A stretch of DNA of 60,074 nt, taken from NCBI GenBank assembly GCA_020445765.1, contig JAGRFY010000009.1, positions 1 through 60,074 on the forward strand, read 5' to 3'. The DNA comes from Rhodocyclaceae bacterium. GTDB lineage: Bacteria; Pseudomonadota; Gammaproteobacteria; Burkholderiales; Rhodocyclaceae. The translations under genes and the position numbers were made by a program. Positions 1 to 11,243 of the stretch are shown here, one piece after another. Positions within the stretch are counted from its first letter, which is position 1. Every line of letters begins with the position of its first letter. The notes under the pieces were generated by a model. It saw nothing but the letters and a program-made list of their open reading frames with translations. It did not search any database and was not told the DNA's origin.

Positions 1-448
1 AGCCGCCGAGAATGGCCCAGTCGCCCACCGTGACGTGACCGGCCAGGGTCGCGTTGTTGGCGAATATCGTGTGGTCGCCGACGAAGCAGTCGTGGGCGAC
101 ATGCACGTAGGCCATGATCCAGTTGTCGTTGCCGACCCGGGTCACGCCGCCGTCCTGCGCGGTCCCGAGATTGAACGAGCAATACTCGCGAATGGTGTTG
201 CGGTCGCCGATCTCGAGTCGGGTCGGCTCGCCGGCGAACTTCTTGTCCTGCGGCACCGCGCCGATCGAGCAGAACTGGAAGATCTGGTTGTCGCGGCCGA
301 TCCGGGTGTGGCCTTCGATCACCACATGCGGACCGATGCGCGTACCGGCGCCGATCTCGACGTGCGGACCGATGATCGAGAAGGCACCGACCTCGACGTC
401 TTCGCCGAGCCGCGCAGCCGGGTCGACGATGGCGGTCTGGTGGATCAT
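1..448 (-). CDS. lpxA: UDP-N-acetylglucosamine acyltransferase LpxA (3' end missing)
   Basis: First acyl transfer of lipid A synthesis: moves a hydroxyacyl chain from ACP to UDP-GlcNAc in the cytosol. The visible 149 residues start [15 protein letters not shown] and form left-handed beta-helix hexapeptide repeats. The motif HVAHDC (about residues 116-121) carries the family's catalytic histidine. The rest, including the C-terminal helical domain, lies beyond base 1. The start ATG overlaps the fabZ stop by four bases (ATGA), so translation is probably coupled. Last visible gene of the operon that begins at rpsB. Confidence 0.96.
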   Translation of the reverse strand, partial: MIHQTAIVDPAARLGEDVEVGAFSIIGPHVEIGAGTRIGPHVVIEGHTRIGRDNQIFQFCSIGAVPQDKKFAGEPTRLEIGDRNTIREYCSFNLGTAQDGGVTRVGNDNWIMAYVHVAHDCFVGDHTIFANNATLAGHVTVGDWAILGG

Positions 449-882
449 GACAGCTTCTTCAGGGCGCACATGAGCTCGGCCTCGGCCGCGACCTCGCCGT
501 CCACGCGGGCCACCGCCTTGTACTTCCAGATGTTGCGCTTGCTGTTCAGGATCGTCACGGTCATCACCAACTGGTCACCGGGGGTCACCGGGCGCTTGAA
601 GCGCACACCGTCGATGCCGGCGAAATACACCACCGAATCGTCGTCAGGCAACGCCCCCATGGTCTTGAACGACAGCACCGCTGCTGCCTGCGCCATTGCC
701 TCTACGATCAGCACGCCGGGCATCACCGGATGATGAGGAAAATGGCCCGGAAAGAAGGGCTCGTTCATCGTCACGTTCTTGATCGCGACGATGTGCTCCC
801 CCTCGACCAGCTCGGTCACCCGGTCCACCAGCAGGAAAGGATAGCGGTGCGGCAGGTACTGCAGGATTTCGTGGATGTTCAT
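445..882 (-). CDS. fabZ: 3-hydroxyacyl-ACP dehydratase FabZ
   Basis: Removes water from 3-hydroxyacyl-ACP in fatty acid elongation. Its substrate is the same one used by its neighbours LpxA and LpxD, which explains the clustering. 145 residues, single hot-dog fold. Catalytic His47 lies in GHFPHHP and Glu61 in VEAMAQ, with the family's 14-residue spacing. I chose the ATG at 882, whose A is also the last base of the lpxD stop (TGATG); a GTG one codon upstream is possible but less likely. Overlaps lpxA by four bases. Confidence 0.96.
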   Translation of the reverse strand: MNIHEILQYLPHRYPFLLVDRVTELVEGEHIVAIKNVTMNEPFFPGHFPHHPVMPGVLIVEAMAQAAAVLSFKTMGALPDDDSVVYFAGIDGVRFKRPVTPGDQLVMTVTILNSKRNIWKYKAVARVDGEVAAEAELMCALKKLS

Positions 883-1937
883 CACGAGGAGGACCCTTGT
901 TCCAGTTCGGAAAGTCTCTGTTCGAGGGCGCGTATTCTATCCGCCATCGCGTCGAGGTGGCGCAGATGCGCGAAATTGCGCACCCAGTCGGAATGGGGCT
1001 GGAGCGGCGGAATGGAGGTATACACGCCGGGTTTGCGGATGCTCTTCGCGACCACGCTACCGCCCGAAACGACGACGTCGTCGGCGATCTCGATATGGCC
1101 GACGAAGCCGGCCATGCCGCCGATCATGCAGCGCTCGCCGATCCGTGTGCTGCCGGCGATCGCGGCCGCCGCAGCGATGATGGTATGGCGACCGACATGG
1201 ACGTTGTGGCCAATCTGGATCTGATTGTCGAGCTTGACGCCGTCGGCGATCACCGTGTCGTCGAGCGCGCCGCGATCGATCGTGGTGTTGGCGCCGATCT
1301 CGACATCATTGCCGACCATCACCCGCCCGGTCTGCGGAATCTTGACCCAGGACTTGTCGGCATCCCGCGCGAAGCCGAAGCCGTCGGCACCGATCACGGC
1401 CCCCGAATGGACGATGCAGCGCGCACCGAGGCGGCAGCAGTCGTAGATCGAGACACCGGGGTAGAGCTGCGTGTCGTCGCCGATCACGACACCGGCGCCG
1501 ACATGGCAGCCGGCGCCGACGATGACGCGCTCGCCGATCGTCGTGCCCGGCCCGATCCAGCTTCCGTGACCGATCTCGGCGCTGTCCGGCACATCGCTCT
1601 CGAGCACCGCGGTGCGCGCGACGCCGCCCCGGGCGCGGCGCGCCGGCGACAGCAGCTGCGCGAGCCTGGCGAAATAGAGGTAGGGGTCGGGCGTCAGAAT
1701 CCGGGGCGCATCAGTGACGTCGCGCGACGCCGGCGCGACGATCACCGCCGACGCACGACTTTCGGCGACCTTCGACTGATACCGCGGATTCGCCAGGAAG
1801 CCGATGTCACCCTCGCCTGCTGCCTCGAGGGTCGCCACCCGCTGGATCGCAACCGAAGGCTCGCCGACCAGCTCACCGCCCAGCAAATCGACGATCTCGC
1901 CCAGGGTGCGGGGGCTCGGCATCGCGCTCGCGCTCAC
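882..1937 (-). CDS. lpxD: UDP-3-O-acylglucosamine N-acyltransferase LpxD
   Basis: Third step of lipid A synthesis: adds the N-linked hydroxyacyl chain to UDP-3-O-acyl-glucosamine. An N-terminal uridine-binding domain (about 1-100) is followed by hexapeptide repeats (about 105-300) and a C-terminal helix. The catalytic histidine is His244 in QIGHNV. The GTG start at 1937 overlaps the skp stop as GTGA; an in-frame ATG at 1922 gives an N-terminus closer to that of E. coli LpxD and is an equally good start. 351 residues is normal for the family. Confidence 0.95.
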   Translation of the reverse strand: MSASAMPSPRTLGEIVDLLGGELVGEPSVAIQRVATLEAAGEGDIGFLANPRYQSKVAESRASAVIVAPASRDVTDAPRILTPDPYLYFARLAQLLSPARRARGGVARTAVLESDVPDSAEIGHGSWIGPGTTIGERVIVGAGCHVGAGVVIGDDTQLYPGVSIYDCCRLGARCIVHSGAVIGADGFGFARDADKSWVKIPQTGRVMVGNDVEIGANTTIDRGALDDTVIADGVKLDNQIQIGHNVHVGRHTIIAAAAAIAGSTRIGERCMIGGMAGFVGHIEIADDVVVSGGSVVAKSIRKPGVYTSIPPLQPHSDWVRNFAHLRHLDAMADRIRALEQRLSELEQGSSS

Positions 1938-2446
1938 TTGCCGGCGGCCAGCGCCTTGATCACCTGGTCGGTGATGTCGATCCGGGTGCTGGCGTAGACC
2001 GCTTCCTGAAAGATGATGTCGAAGCCGTCCCGTTCGGCGATCTCCTTGATCACCTTGTTGGCACGGTCGAGCACCGCCGCCAGCTCCTCGTTGCGGCGTG
2101 CGTTCAGATCCTCGCGGAATTCGCGCTGGGACCGCTGGAAGTCGCGATTGAGTTCGTTGAACTGGCGCTCCGAGTTGCGTCGGTCCTCGGGCGACATCGT
2201 CATGCCGTTGCGCTCGAGATCCTCCTGCAGATTCTGAAGTCGCTTGCCCTGGGCCTGCAGCTCGCGATCGCGCGGTTCGAATTCCTTCTCGAGGCGCTTT
2301 TGCGCGGCGACCGCGGGCGAAGCCTCGCGCATCACCCGATCCGAGTTGACGAAGCCGATCTTGGCCTGCGCACAGACTGTCACGGGAAGGCCGATCAGCA
2401 CGGAGGCCAGCACGGCCAGGCCGATTCGTTTCACTTTGGTCTCCAA
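1934..2446 (-). CDS. skp: Periplasmic chaperone Skp/OmpH
   Basis: Periplasmic holdase that escorts outer-membrane proteins to the BAM complex, encoded just upstream. 170 residues with an N-terminal signal peptide (basic start, then a hydrophobic stretch to about residue 26, ending VCA). The mature part begins AKIGFVNSDRVM, typical of OmpH, followed by a long charged alpha-helical region (about 45-130) that would form the tentacles. Starts 19 bp after the bamA stop. Confidence 0.93.
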   Translation of the reverse strand: METKVKRIGLAVLASVLIGLPVTVCAQAKIGFVNSDRVMREASPAVAAQKRLEKEFEPRDRELQAQGKRLQNLQEDLERNGMTMSPEDRRNSERQFNELNRDFQRSQREFREDLNARRNEELAAVLDRANKVIKEIAERDGFDIIFQEAVYASTRIDITDQVIKALAAGK

Positions 2447-2465
2447 TTATCCTTTCGGGGACCGC

Positions 2466-4766
2466 TCAGAAGATCGAGCCGAGCTGGAACTGGAAGCGCT
2501 GGGTGCGATCCTCGGGCTCCTTGTTCAGCGGCCAGCCGAGACTGAATTTCAGCGGTCCGATCGGCGAACTCCACGAGAACGCCAATCCTGAACTGTAACG
2601 CAACTCCGACAGCTTCAGCGGCTCGCCTTCGCCATAGACCTGGCCGGCATCGACGAATGCCGAGATCCGGAACGACTTTTCGCGCCCCGACCCCGGTACC
2701 GGGAAGTAGAACTCGGCATTGCCGATGATGCGCCGGTCGCCGCCGAGGGATTCGCGATCGCCGGTGTTGCTGTCGACAAACTGGGGCCCGAGCGAACTTT
2801 GCTCGAAACCCCGCACCGAGCCGATGCCGCCGGCATAGAAGCTCTTGTAGAACGGCAGCGACTTGTTGTCCCAGCCCTTCGCCCAGCCGATCTCGCCATT
2901 GAGCATCAGGCTGTAGTCCGAACCGATCGGGAACCAGCGCTGGTGCTCGTAGATCAGCTTGCCGTAGCGCAAGGTGCCGGGCGGCAGTGCGGTCTCGAAC
3001 AGCACCCGTTGGTAGGTGCCCTTGGTCGGGTAGAGGAAGCTGTCGCGGCCGTCGCGCGACCAGCCGATCGTGCCGATCAGACTGGTGACCGACTCGCAGT
3101 CGAAATCTTCGCAGAATCGCTTGTAGCGATCCGGGCTGTCGTCGAAAGTGGTGATCTTGGTGCGGTCGACGGCCAGACCGAAGTTGATCTTGTCGTCCTC
3201 GGCGATCGGGTAGCCGAAGCGAATGCCGCCCCCGATCGAGTCGGTTTCATAGCGCGCGACCGTCAGCGAGGTCGGATCGACGCTTCGCTGATAGATGTCC
3301 CAGCCGAAGCTGACCCCGTCAACCGTGAAGTAGGGATTGGTAAAGGACAGCGACAGCGTCTTGTTGACGCGGCTGGTGTTGACGCTGAGCGATGCCGAGT
3401 TGCCGCTGCCGAACAGGTTCTGCTGCGAGATCGACGCGTTGATGATGATCTTCTCGGAACTCGAGAAGCCGGCACCGAACATCAGGTTGCCGGTCGGCCG
3501 CTCCTTGACCGAGAAATTGACGTCCACCTGGTCGGTGGTACCCGGTACCGACGGCGTCTCGACATTGACTTCGTCGAAGAAGCCGAGGCGCTCGACGCGA
3601 GTGCGCGAACGGTTGATCTTGGAGGCGTCGTACCAGCCACTCTCCATCTGGCGCATCTCGCGGCGTACCACCTCGTCGCGGGTGCGAGTGTTGCCACTGA
3701 CGTCGATCCGCCGCACATACACGCGCCGGCCGGGATCGACGAAGATCGTGAATGCGACCTCGCGCTTGTCGCGGTCCACCTCGGGCGAGGCATTGACGTT
3801 GGCAAAAGCGTAGCCCTCGTCGCCCAGGCGGTCGGTGATCGCCTTGTTGGTTTCGGTCAGCTTGCGCCGGGAAAAGGTCTCGCCCGGCCGGATCGTCACC
3901 AGCTCGCGGTAGTCCTTTTCGTCGATGATGAGGTCGCCGGTCAGGCGAACGCCGGAGATCGTGTACTTCTCGCCTTCGGTGACGTTCACCGTGATGAAGA
4001 CGTCGCGCTTGTCCGCACTGATCGACACCTGGGTGGCGTCAATGCTGAAGTCGAGATAGCCCTGGTCGAGATAGAAGGAGCGCAGGCGCTCGAGGTCGGC
4101 CGAGAGCTTCTGCTTCGAGTACTGGTCGTTCTTGGTGTACCAGGTCAGCCAGCCGGGCGTGGTCAGCTGGAACAGTTCGAGCACGGTCTCTTCGTCGAAA
4201 GCCTTGTTGCCGACCACGCCAATCTTGCGAATCTTCGCGACCTCGCCTTCGACCACCTCGAAGTTGACCGCCACCCGATTGCGCTCGAGCGGCGTCGTCG
4301 AGGCCTTGATGCGTGCCGAGTAGAGACCACGCGACAGGTACTGGCGCTTCAGTTCCTGCTCCGCGCGATCGAGCAACGCCCGGTCGAAGATGCGCGACTC
4401 GGCCAGCCCGACCTCCTTCAGGCCGGCCTTCAGCCCGTCCTTGTCGAACTCCTTGACGCCCTCGAAGTTGACCTGGGCGATCGCCGGGCGCTCGTCCACG
4501 ACGACCACCATGACGCTGCCGTCGGCCTCGATGCGGACGTCGCGAAAGAAGCCGGTGGCGTACAGCGCCTTGATCGACGCACTGGCACCGGCTTCGGTCA
4601 GGCGGTCGCCGACCCTCACCGGCAGGTAGTTGAACACGGTGCCCGCCTCGGTTCGCTGGATACCCTCGACGCGAATGTCGGTGATCACGAACGGATCGAA
4701 GGCTGAAGCGGGCATGGACACGGCGAGCAGGGCCGCGACGAGCCCGACAGGAAGCACTCGATTCAT
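2466..4766 (-). CDS. bamA: Outer-membrane protein assembly factor BamA
   Basis: Central beta-barrel of the BAM complex, which inserts proteins into the outer membrane. 766 residues: a signal peptide of about 22 residues ending ASA, then five POTRA repeats (roughly 24-425) and a 16-strand barrel to the end. The C-terminus RFQFQLGSIF is a beta-signal with terminal aromatic Phe. In the barrel the conserved loop-6 type motif appears as VRGFEQ. It lies 7 bp downstream of rseP and upstream of skp, an envelope-biogenesis block. Confidence 0.97.
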   Translation of the reverse strand: MNRVLPVGLVAALLAVSMPASAFDPFVITDIRVEGIQRTEAGTVFNYLPVRVGDRLTEAGASASIKALYATGFFRDVRIEADGSVMVVVVDERPAIAQVNFEGVKEFDKDGLKAGLKEVGLAESRIFDRALLDRAEQELKRQYLSRGLYSARIKASTTPLERNRVAVNFEVVEGEVAKIRKIGVVGNKAFDEETVLELFQLTTPGWLTWYTKNDQYSKQKLSADLERLRSFYLDQGYLDFSIDATQVSISADKRDVFITVNVTEGEKYTISGVRLTGDLIIDEKDYRELVTIRPGETFSRRKLTETNKAITDRLGDEGYAFANVNASPEVDRDKREVAFTIFVDPGRRVYVRRIDVSGNTRTRDEVVRREMRQMESGWYDASKINRSRTRVERLGFFDEVNVETPSVPGTTDQVDVNFSVKERPTGNLMFGAGFSSSEKIIINASISQQNLFGSGNSASLSVNTSRVNKTLSLSFTNPYFTVDGVSFGWDIYQRSVDPTSLTVARYETDSIGGGIRFGYPIAEDDKINFGLAVDRTKITTFDDSPDRYKRFCEDFDCESVTSLIGTIGWSRDGRDSFLYPTKGTYQRVLFETALPPGTLRYGKLIYEHQRWFPIGSDYSLMLNGEIGWAKGWDNKSLPFYKSFYAGGIGSVRGFEQSSLGPQFVDSNTGDRESLGGDRRIIGNAEFYFPVPGSGREKSFRISAFVDAGQVYGEGEPLKLSELRYSSGLAFSWSSPIGPLKFSLGWPLNKEPEDRTQRFQFQLGSIF

Positions 4767-4773
4767 GAATGGC

Positions 4774-6141
4774 TCAGCCAGAGATGAGGCGATTGATGTC
4801 GTTGTAGAAGGCGAACGCCATGAGCATCACCAGCAGAGCGAGACCTACCTGCTGGCCGATCTCCATGATGCGGTCCGGAACCGGACTGCCCTTGACGATT
4901 TCGACGAGATAATACAGTAAGTGCCCGCCATCCAGCACCGGAATGGGCAGCAGGTTGAGCACCCCCAGCGAGATGCTGATCAGCGCCAGGAACTTGAGGT
5001 AGTGCGCCACCCCCATCTTCGCCGACTGGCCGGCGAAGTCGGCGATCGTCACCGGCCCGGACAGGTTCTTCCACGAGACGTCACCGAGAATCATGCGGCC
5101 GATCACCGAGACGCTCAGCACCGAGGTCTCCCAGGTCTGCTGGAAAGCCTTGCCCAGGGCATCGACCACACCGTAGCGCACCGTTGCGAACATGCGCTCG
5201 CGAAGCCCGGGGTCGTTGGCCACTGCGACGCCGATGCGAGCAACGCTGCGACCGCCGGCCTGCTCGAGTTGCGGCGCCACCGCCAGCACCTGCGGCTGGC
5301 CATCGCGTTCGATCTGTACCGACAGCGTGCGCCCTTCAGACGCCACCACCTTCTCGACCAGCTGCGACCATTGCTCGACCGGCTCGCCGTCGATCGCCAC
5401 CACCTGATCGCCGACACGCAGGCCGGCGAGGTCGGCGGCGCCACCGTCGATCAGGCGGCCGATCACCGGCGCGATCGGTGGGCGCAGCGGGTGCAGCCCG
5501 AGCTGGTCGAGCACGTCGCCGGCCTCGGCTTCGAGCGAAGCGCCGGCCAACGACAGCGTGCGAAGCTCGGCATTGCGTCCCCCCTCCGGGATCACGCCGA
5601 TGCCCACCTGACTGCCGTCGAGCGCGTGCTGAAGCATCGCCCAGCGCAGTTCCTGCCAACTGCGGACATCATCGCCCGCCACCGACACCACCGTGTCGCC
5701 TGCCCGCAATCCGGCACGCGCGGCCGCGCTTTCCGCAGCCGGAAGTTCGATGATTGCCTTGAGTTCCTCGGAGCCGTGTACGAACAGGCCCCAGTAGAGC
5801 ACGACCGCCAGCAGCAGATTCGCGAGCGGGCCGGCGGCGACGATCGCGAAACGCTTGCCGACGGTCTGGCGGTTGAATGCGCGGTGCAACTCGGCCGCCG
5901 GCACCTCGCCTTCGCGCTCGTCGAGCATCTTGACGTAGCCGCCGAGGGGGAAGGCCGCCAGCGCCCACTCGGTTCGGTCGGCGCCGAAACGACGCGACAC
6001 CAGCGGCTTGCCGAAACCGACCGAGAAGCGCAGCACCTTGACCCCACACAGGCGCGCGACCGCATAGTGGCCGAGTTCGTGGAACACGATCAGCACGCCC
6101 AGCGCAATCGCAAACGGAATCAGGTAGTCGAAGAGGTTCAT
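4774..6141 (-). CDS. rseP: Site-2 intramembrane metalloprotease RseP
   Basis: Inner-membrane zinc protease that cuts anti-sigma factors such as RseA and cleared signal peptides, linking envelope stress to sigma-E. 455 residues from ATG 6141 (MNLFDYLIPF). The zinc motif HELGH (21-25) lies in the first membrane helix. Two PDZ domains occupy the periplasmic middle, and the third metal ligand is in the LDGGH motif near the C-terminus. The reading frame stays open upstream of the chosen start, but that part overlaps dxr and is not family-like. Confidence 0.96.
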   Translation of the reverse strand: MNLFDYLIPFAIALGVLIVFHELGHYAVARLCGVKVLRFSVGFGKPLVSRRFGADRTEWALAAFPLGGYVKMLDEREGEVPAAELHRAFNRQTVGKRFAIVAAGPLANLLLAVVLYWGLFVHGSEELKAIIELPAAESAAARAGLRAGDTVVSVAGDDVRSWQELRWAMLQHALDGSQVGIGVIPEGGRNAELRTLSLAGASLEAEAGDVLDQLGLHPLRPPIAPVIGRLIDGGAADLAGLRVGDQVVAIDGEPVEQWSQLVEKVVASEGRTLSVQIERDGQPQVLAVAPQLEQAGGRSVARIGVAVANDPGLRERMFATVRYGVVDALGKAFQQTWETSVLSVSVIGRMILGDVSWKNLSGPVTIADFAGQSAKMGVAHYLKFLALISISLGVLNLLPIPVLDGGHLLYYLVEIVKGSPVPDRIMEIGQQVGLALLVMLMAFAFYNDINRLISG

Positions 6142-6155
6142 GGCGTCCTGCGTGC

Positions 6156-7340
6156 TCAACCGGGAATCAGCGCAAGCGCCTGCCGGCGCGCTGCACTGTC
6201 TGCCTCGAAAACATCCTGCATGCAACGGACAGTGCCCGTACCGATCCGTTCCAGTACGCTGCGACAGACCTCGCTGATGCCGGTGAACGCCAGCCGTCCG
6301 GCGAGGAAGGCGTCGACCGCGACCTCGTTGGCGGCATTCAACACCGCCGCTGCGCTGCCGCCGGCGCGCAGCGCCTGATAGGCCAGGCCAAGGCATGGAA
6401 AGCGCTCGATGTCGGGCGCCTCGAACTCCAGCCGGGCGATCGAGAACAGGTCGAGCGCCGCGACCCCGGATTCGATACGTTCCGGATGGGCCAGGGCGTG
6501 GGCGATCGGGGTCCGCATGTCGGGATTGCCGAGCTGGGCGATGACCGACCCGTCGGCGTATTCGACCATCGAGTGAATCACGCTCTGGGGATGGACCACC
6601 ACCTGGATCGCGTCGGCCTCGGCACCGAACAGCCAGTGTGCCTCGATCACCTCGAGCCCCTTGTTCATCATCGTCGCCGAGTCGACCGAGATCTTGCGGC
6701 CCATCACCCAGTTGGGGTGGGCACAGGCCTGCTCGGGTGTGATGTCTGCCAGCAGCGCAGGCGACAGGGTCCTGAACGGACCACCGGAGGCGGTCAGCAG
6801 GATCCGCCGCACGCCGCTGGCGGCAGGACGGCGGTCGAAATCGCGCGGCAGGGCCTGGAACACTGCGTTGTGTTCGCTGTCGATCGGCAGCAGGCTGGCG
6901 CCGCCGGTCTCGACCGCGTCCATGAACAGCGCGCCCGACATCACCAGCGCCTCCTTGTTGGCAAGCAGCACCTGCTTGCCGCTGCGCGCCGCGGCCAGGG
7001 TCGGGGCCAACCCGGCCGCACCGACGATGGCCGCCATTACCGCATCGGTCTCCGGTGCCGACGCGACCTCGCACAGCGCGGCCTCGCCGTGGCGGATCTC
7101 AGGGCGGGGATCGTCGCGCGTGAATAGTCTGGCGAGTTCATCGGCCGCCGCGGCCGATCCGACCACAACGACCCTCGGTCGCGTCAGCCGGATCTGCTCG
7201 AGCAAGCGGCGGACCCGGCTGTGGGCGGTCAAGGCGAAGATCTCGTAGCGCTCCGGGTGTCGCCGCACGACATCGATCGTGCTGCCGCCGATCGAGCCGG
7301 TGGCCCCGAGAATGGTCAATCGCTTCATGCCCGACTCCAT
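6156..7340 (-). CDS. dxr: 1-deoxy-D-xylulose 5-phosphate reductoisomerase
   Basis: Second step of the MEP isoprenoid pathway: converts DXP to MEP with NADPH. The NADPH loop GATGSIGGS is at the N-terminus, the substrate and metal region includes PIDSEHNA, and [14 protein letters not shown] is a strong family signature. 394 residues from ATG 7340; an ATG at 7328 (MKRLTILGA) is equally plausible. It sits between cdsA and rseP, the betaproteobacterial order, and its product feeds the UppS reaction two genes upstream. Confidence 0.96.
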   Translation of the reverse strand: MESGMKRLTILGATGSIGGSTIDVVRRHPERYEIFALTAHSRVRRLLEQIRLTRPRVVVVGSAAAADELARLFTRDDPRPEIRHGEAALCEVASAPETDAVMAAIVGAAGLAPTLAAARSGKQVLLANKEALVMSGALFMDAVETGGASLLPIDSEHNAVFQALPRDFDRRPAASGVRRILLTASGGPFRTLSPALLADITPEQACAHPNWVMGRKISVDSATMMNKGLEVIEAHWLFGAEADAIQVVVHPQSVIHSMVEYADGSVIAQLGNPDMRTPIAHALAHPERIESGVAALDLFSIARLEFEAPDIERFPCLGLAYQALRAGGSAAAVLNAANEVAVDAFLAGRLAFTGISEVCRSVLERIGTGTVRCMQDVFEADSAARRQALALIPG

Positions 7341-7371
7341 CGAGGATCGCGCGCCCCACGCCGGTTCGCCG

Positions 7372-8196
7372 TCATGCCGACACGCTCAGCAGATGGCCGG
7401 CCAGGGCAGCCAGCGGCAGGGTCGACAGCAGGCTGTCGATCCGGTCGAGCACGCCACCATGCCCCGGCAGGATGGTGCCGCTGTCCTTGACGCCGGCCTG
7501 GCGCTTGGCGAGGGACTCGAACAGGTCGCCGACGATGCTGAGCACGGTGTGCACCACGCAGGCCAGCACCAGCGCCACCAGCGCGCCGGCCCGTGGCGTC
7601 ATCGCGCCGCTGGCGAAGGCTACGATGACGGCGTAGAGCAACACGCCGACGATCGCGCCGTAGGCGCCCTCGCGGCTCTTGCCCGGACTGATCGACGGCG
7701 CCAGCTTGACACGGCCGAAGCGCCGGCCGACGAAATAGGCGGCGATGTCCGCCATCCACACCGAAGCCATCACCGCCAGCAGCCACCACGGCCCGAACTG
7801 CTGGCGGATCGCGATCATCGCCAGAGCCGGCGGCAGCAGCAGCAGCAGCCCCAGCGCAAGGCCCGGCCAGCCGCGCGGCACCTGCCAGCCCGACCTCAGC
7901 CACAGCGGCGCCACCAGCAGCCAGAACAGCGCGCTGGCGCCGAACAGGATCAGGCTCGGCCAGTGGGTCGCGACGACATGACCGCTGGGTGCGATCACCA
8001 GAACCAGCACCGCGAGCAGGCTGGCGAAGACGACCCGCTGCGGCGCGGTGACCCGAATCAGCCCGGTCCATTCCCAGGCACTGAGGGCGGCGACCACCGC
8101 TGCGAACACCGTCCACGCAGGTCCCGGCGCGCCGAACAGGAGGGCACCGAAGACCGATACCAGCACCAGCGCCGTCAGGACGCGGGTCCTAAGCAT
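7372..8196 (-). CDS. cdsA: Phosphatidate cytidylyltransferase CdsA
   Basis: Makes CDP-diacylglycerol from phosphatidate and CTP, the branch point of phospholipid synthesis. 274 residues with about eight hydrophobic helices through the inner membrane. The C-terminal family signature is present as [13 protein letters not shown], carrying the conserved metal-binding aspartates. Overlaps the uppS stop by 8 bases, so translation is likely coupled. Confidence 0.95.
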   Translation of the reverse strand: MLRTRVLTALVLVSVFGALLFGAPGPAWTVFAAVVAALSAWEWTGLIRVTAPQRVVFASLLAVLVLVIAPSGHVVATHWPSLILFGASALFWLLVAPLWLRSGWQVPRGWPGLALGLLLLLPPALAMIAIRQQFGPWWLLAVMASVWMADIAAYFVGRRFGRVKLAPSISPGKSREGAYGAIVGVLLYAVIVAFASGAMTPRAGALVALVLACVVHTVLSIVGDLFESLAKRQAGVKDSGTILPGHGGVLDRIDSLLSTLPLAALAGHLLSVSA

Positions 8197-8968
8197 TCCC
8201 GGAGACGTCCTCGGCGCCGCCCTTCAACTGTTCGCTGGTGCGCCCGAAGCGCCGCTCCCGGTGCTGATACGACGCGATCGCCTCGGCCAGCGACGCCTCG
8301 TCGAAATCCGGCCACAGGGTGTCGGTGAAATAGAGTTCGGTATAGGCGAGCTGCCACAGCAGGAAATTCGAGATGCGCTGCTCGCCGCCGGTACGGATGA
8401 AGAGGTCTGGTTCCGGCGCGTAGGCGAGCGCCAGATGGGCAGACAGCGCATCCTCGTCGAAACCGCTGCGCTGATCCGGCGCGGCCGCCAGCATCCGCTC
8501 CATCGCCTGCATGATGTCCCAGCGCCCGCCGTAGTTGGCAGCGATGGTCAGGGTCAGCCGCTGATTGCCGGCGGTACGCGCCTCGGCCTCGCGGATCAGT
8601 CGGACCAGGGATTCGTCGAAGCGCGACAGATCACCGATGACGTGGAAACGGATGCCGTTCTCGTGCAGTTTGTCGAGTTCCTTTTGCAGGGATTTCAGGA
8701 ACAGCTGCATCAGGAACGAGACCTCGTCGGCTGGTCGCCGCCAGTTCTCGGAACTGAACGCGAACAGCGTCAGGAACTCGACGCCGTGGTCGATGCAGGC
8801 ACGGATCACCGCGCGCACCGATTCGACGCCGCGGGCATGACCGGCGACGCGTGGCATCATCCGGCGGCGGGCCCATCGGCCATTGCCGTCCATGATGATC
8901 GCCACGTGGCGTGGCCCTCGGGCGGTGTCGGGAATCGAACGTGTGGAACTTACGAATGGGATGGCCAA
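8189..8968 (-). CDS. uppS: Undecaprenyl diphosphate synthase
   Basis: Cis-prenyltransferase that builds the C55 carrier lipid for peptidoglycan and O-antigen. 259 residues. The signature [10 protein letters not shown] holds the catalytic Asp27. FAFSSENW and the C-terminal [19 protein letters not shown] are also family motifs. Lies 36 bp downstream of frr and overlaps cdsA. Confidence 0.96.
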   Translation of the reverse strand: MAIPFVSSTRSIPDTARGPRHVAIIMDGNGRWARRRMMPRVAGHARGVESVRAVIRACIDHGVEFLTLFAFSSENWRRPADEVSFLMQLFLKSLQKELDKLHENGIRFHVIGDLSRFDESLVRLIREAEARTAGNQRLTLTIAANYGGRWDIMQAMERMLAAAPDQRSGFDEDALSAHLALAYAPEPDLFIRTGGEQRISNFLLWQLAYTELYFTDTLWPDFDEASLAEAIASYQHRERRFGRTSEQLKGGAEDVSGNA

Positions 8969-9004
8969 GCCTGCGCCTCGTTCCGAGCTTGCGTTCGCGG
9001 TGGA

Positions 9005-9562
9005 TCAGACCTGGAGCAGTTCCTGCTCTTTCTGGGCGAGCATCCGATCCACTTCGGCGACGTAGCGATCGGTCAGCTTCTGCACCTCGTCCTGGGCGCG
9101 ACGCTCGTCATCCTCGGAGATCTCCTTGTCCTTGGTCGCGTCCTTGAGGTGATTGTTGGCGTCCCGCCGCTGGTTGCGGATCGCCACCTTGGCGGTCTCG
9201 CCCTCGTGCCGCACGACCTTGATCAGCTCGCGCCGGCGTTCTTCGGTGAGCGCCGGCATCGGCACGCGGATGATGTCGCCCTGGTTGGACGGGTTGAGAC
9301 CGAGGTCGGAATCCCGGATCGCCTTCTCGACCTTGGCGAACATCGGCTTCTCCCAAGGCTGGACGCCGATCGTGCGGGCATCGAGCAACGAAATGCCGGC
9401 CACCTGATTGACCGGCACCATGCTGCCGTAATACTCCACCTGAACGTGGTCGAGCAGGCCGGTGTGGGCGCGACCGGTGCGCACCTTGGCAAGATCGGAC
9501 TTCAGCGCCTCGATCGATTTCTGCATCTTCTGTTCGGTGGTTTTCCTGATCTCGGCGATCAT
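9005..9562 (-). CDS. frr: Ribosome recycling factor
   Basis: Splits post-termination ribosomes together with EF-G. 185 residues, the exact family size. Begins [20 protein letters not shown] and carries VRTGRA and the helical third domain ending KEQELLQV. Starts 11 bp after the pyrH stop. Confidence 0.97.
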   Translation of the reverse strand: MIAEIRKTTEQKMQKSIEALKSDLAKVRTGRAHTGLLDHVQVEYYGSMVPVNQVAGISLLDARTIGVQPWEKPMFAKVEKAIRDSDLGLNPSNQGDIIRVPMPALTEERRRELIKVVRHEGETAKVAIRNQRRDANNHLKDATKDKEISEDDERRAQDEVQKLTDRYVAEVDRMLAQKEQELLQV

Positions 9563-9573
9563 CGATCGACTCC

Positions 9574-10287
9574 TTAACAGTAGACGAGCGTGCCTTCATC
9601 CTCGCCGAGCACGACGCGGCGCAACGCTCCTGGCTTGAAGATGCTGAACACATTGACCGGCAGGCGCTGGTCGCGGCACAGCGCGAAGGCGGTGGCGTCC
9701 ATGACCTGCAGGTTGCGGCTGATGGCTTCGTCGAAACTGAGCTTGTGGTAGCGCGTGGCGGCGGCGTCGGCCTTCGGATCGGCCGTGTAGATGCCGTCCA
9801 CCTTGGTCGCCTTGAGCACGATCTCGGCACCGATCTCGGCGCCGCGCAAGGCGGCGGCGGTGTCGGTCGTGAAGAACGGATTGCCGGTGCCGGCGGCGAA
9901 GATCACGACCCGCCCGTCTTCGAGATAGCGGATTGCCTTGCCGCGTATGTAGGGCTCGACCACCTGCTCCATCGTCAGCGCCGACTGAACGCGACTGACG
10001 ATGCCGGCCCGACGCATCGCGTCGGACAGCGCCATCGCGTTCATCACCGTCGCCAGCATGCCCATGTAGTCGGCGGTCGCGCGGTCCATGCCGGACGACG
10101 CGCCGGCCATGCCACGGAAGATGTTGCCACCGCCGATGACGACGCCGATCTGCACGCCGAGGCGCGTGACCTCGGCGATGTCATTGACGATGCCGCCGAC
10201 CACGTCCTCGTTGATGCCATAGGCATCGTCGCCCATCAGGGCTTCGCCCGAGAGCTTCAGCAGGATTCGCTTGTAGGCGGCAGGCAT
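9574..10287 (-). CDS. pyrH: UMP kinase
   Basis: Phosphorylates UMP to UDP in pyrimidine nucleotide synthesis; a hexameric amino-acid-kinase fold enzyme. 237 residues from ATG 10287 ([19 protein letters not shown]). Nucleotide motifs include [10 protein letters not shown] and the [15 protein letters not shown] region. The open frame runs further upstream, but only into tsf, so the internal ATG was chosen. Ten bases separate it from the tsf stop. Confidence 0.97.
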   Translation of the reverse strand: MPAAYKRILLKLSGEALMGDDAYGINEDVVGGIVNDIAEVTRLGVQIGVVIGGGNIFRGMAGASSGMDRATADYMGMLATVMNAMALSDAMRRAGIVSRVQSALTMEQVVEPYIRGKAIRYLEDGRVVIFAAGTGNPFFTTDTAAALRGAEIGAEIVLKATKVDGIYTADPKADAAATRYHKLSFDEAISRNLQVMDATAFALCRDQRLPVNVFSIFKPGALRRVVLGEDEGTLVYC

Positions 10288-10297
10288 CGGCGGACGC

Positions 10298-11188
10298 TTA
10301 CTTCTGCGCCGAGGCGGCCTGGGCGGCCACTTCCGCAGCGAAGTCGCTGACCTTCTTCTCGATGCCCTCGCCGACGACGAAGAGCTCGAAGCCGGCCACC
10401 CGGGCACCGCGCGACTTCAGCAGCGCCTCGACGGTCTGCTTGCCGTCCTCGGCCTTGACGAAGACCTGGCCGAGCAGGGTCACGTCCTTCAGGAACTTCT
10501 GCACCGAACCCTCGGCGATCTTGTCGAGGATCGCGTCCGGCTTGCCCGCCTCGCGCGCCTTCTCGATCGCGATGCGACGCTCGGCATCGAGCAGGTCGCC
10601 CGGCACGCCACTGGCGTCGAGCGCCTTCGGCTTGCTGGCGGCGATGTGCATCGCCAGATCCTTGCCCAGTTGCTCGTCACCACCGACCAGGTCCACCAGC
10701 ACGCCAATCCGCGAACCGTGCACATAGCTGGCGACGTTGCCTTCCGCCTCGAGCCGCACGAAGCGGCGGATGCTCATGTTCTCGCCGACCTTGCCGACCA
10801 GTGCGGTGCGTACTTCCTCGACCGTCTTGTCGCCAAGCTTCGCTGCCGACAGGGCCTCGACGTCCGCCGGATCGTGCTCGACCACCAGCTTCGCGACCTC
10901 GGCGCCAAGGCCGAGGAAGTCGTCGTTCTTCGAAACGAAGTCGGTCTCGCAGTTGAGCTCGACCATTGCCGCGCGCTTGCCGTCGGCCGTGACTTCGATG
11001 CCGACGATGCCCTCGGCGGTGATCCGGCTCGCCGCCTTGCTCGCCTTGTTGCCCAGCTTGACGCGGAGGATCTCCTCCGCCTTGCCCATGTCGCCGTCCG
11101 CTTCGGTCAGCGCCTTCTTGCATTCCATCATCGGCGCGTCGGTCTTCTCGCGCAGCTCCTTGACCATGCCTGCGGTGATTGCCGCCAT
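10298..11188 (-). CDS. tsf: Translation elongation factor Ts
   Basis: Nucleotide exchange factor for EF-Tu. 296 residues from ATG 11188. The N-terminal UBA-like domain is followed by the EF-Tu contact [12 protein letters not shown] (the usual TDVPM with one change) and ELNCETDFV. Belongs with rpsB in the same transcript; the gap to the rpsB stop is 55 bp, the longest in this operon. Confidence 0.97.
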   Translation of the reverse strand: MAAITAGMVKELREKTDAPMMECKKALTEADGDMGKAEEILRVKLGNKASKAASRITAEGIVGIEVTADGKRAAMVELNCETDFVSKNDDFLGLGAEVAKLVVEHDPADVEALSAAKLGDKTVEEVRTALVGKVGENMSIRRFVRLEAEGNVASYVHGSRIGVLVDLVGGDEQLGKDLAMHIAASKPKALDASGVPGDLLDAERRIAIEKAREAGKPDAILDKIAEGSVQKFLKDVTLLGQVFVKAEDGKQTVEALLKSRGARVAGFELFVVGEGIEKKVSDFAAEVAAQAASAQK

Positions 11189-11243
11189 GCTTGCTCCTGC
11201 CTGTATCCTGTGAATTCTATTCGCTGTTACGTGTGCCCGGCCC

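Noticed and set aside
2799-4706. Long plus-strand open frame opposite bamA
   Set aside because: Antisense shadow of a well-supported gene in high-GC DNA; no protein family resemblance.
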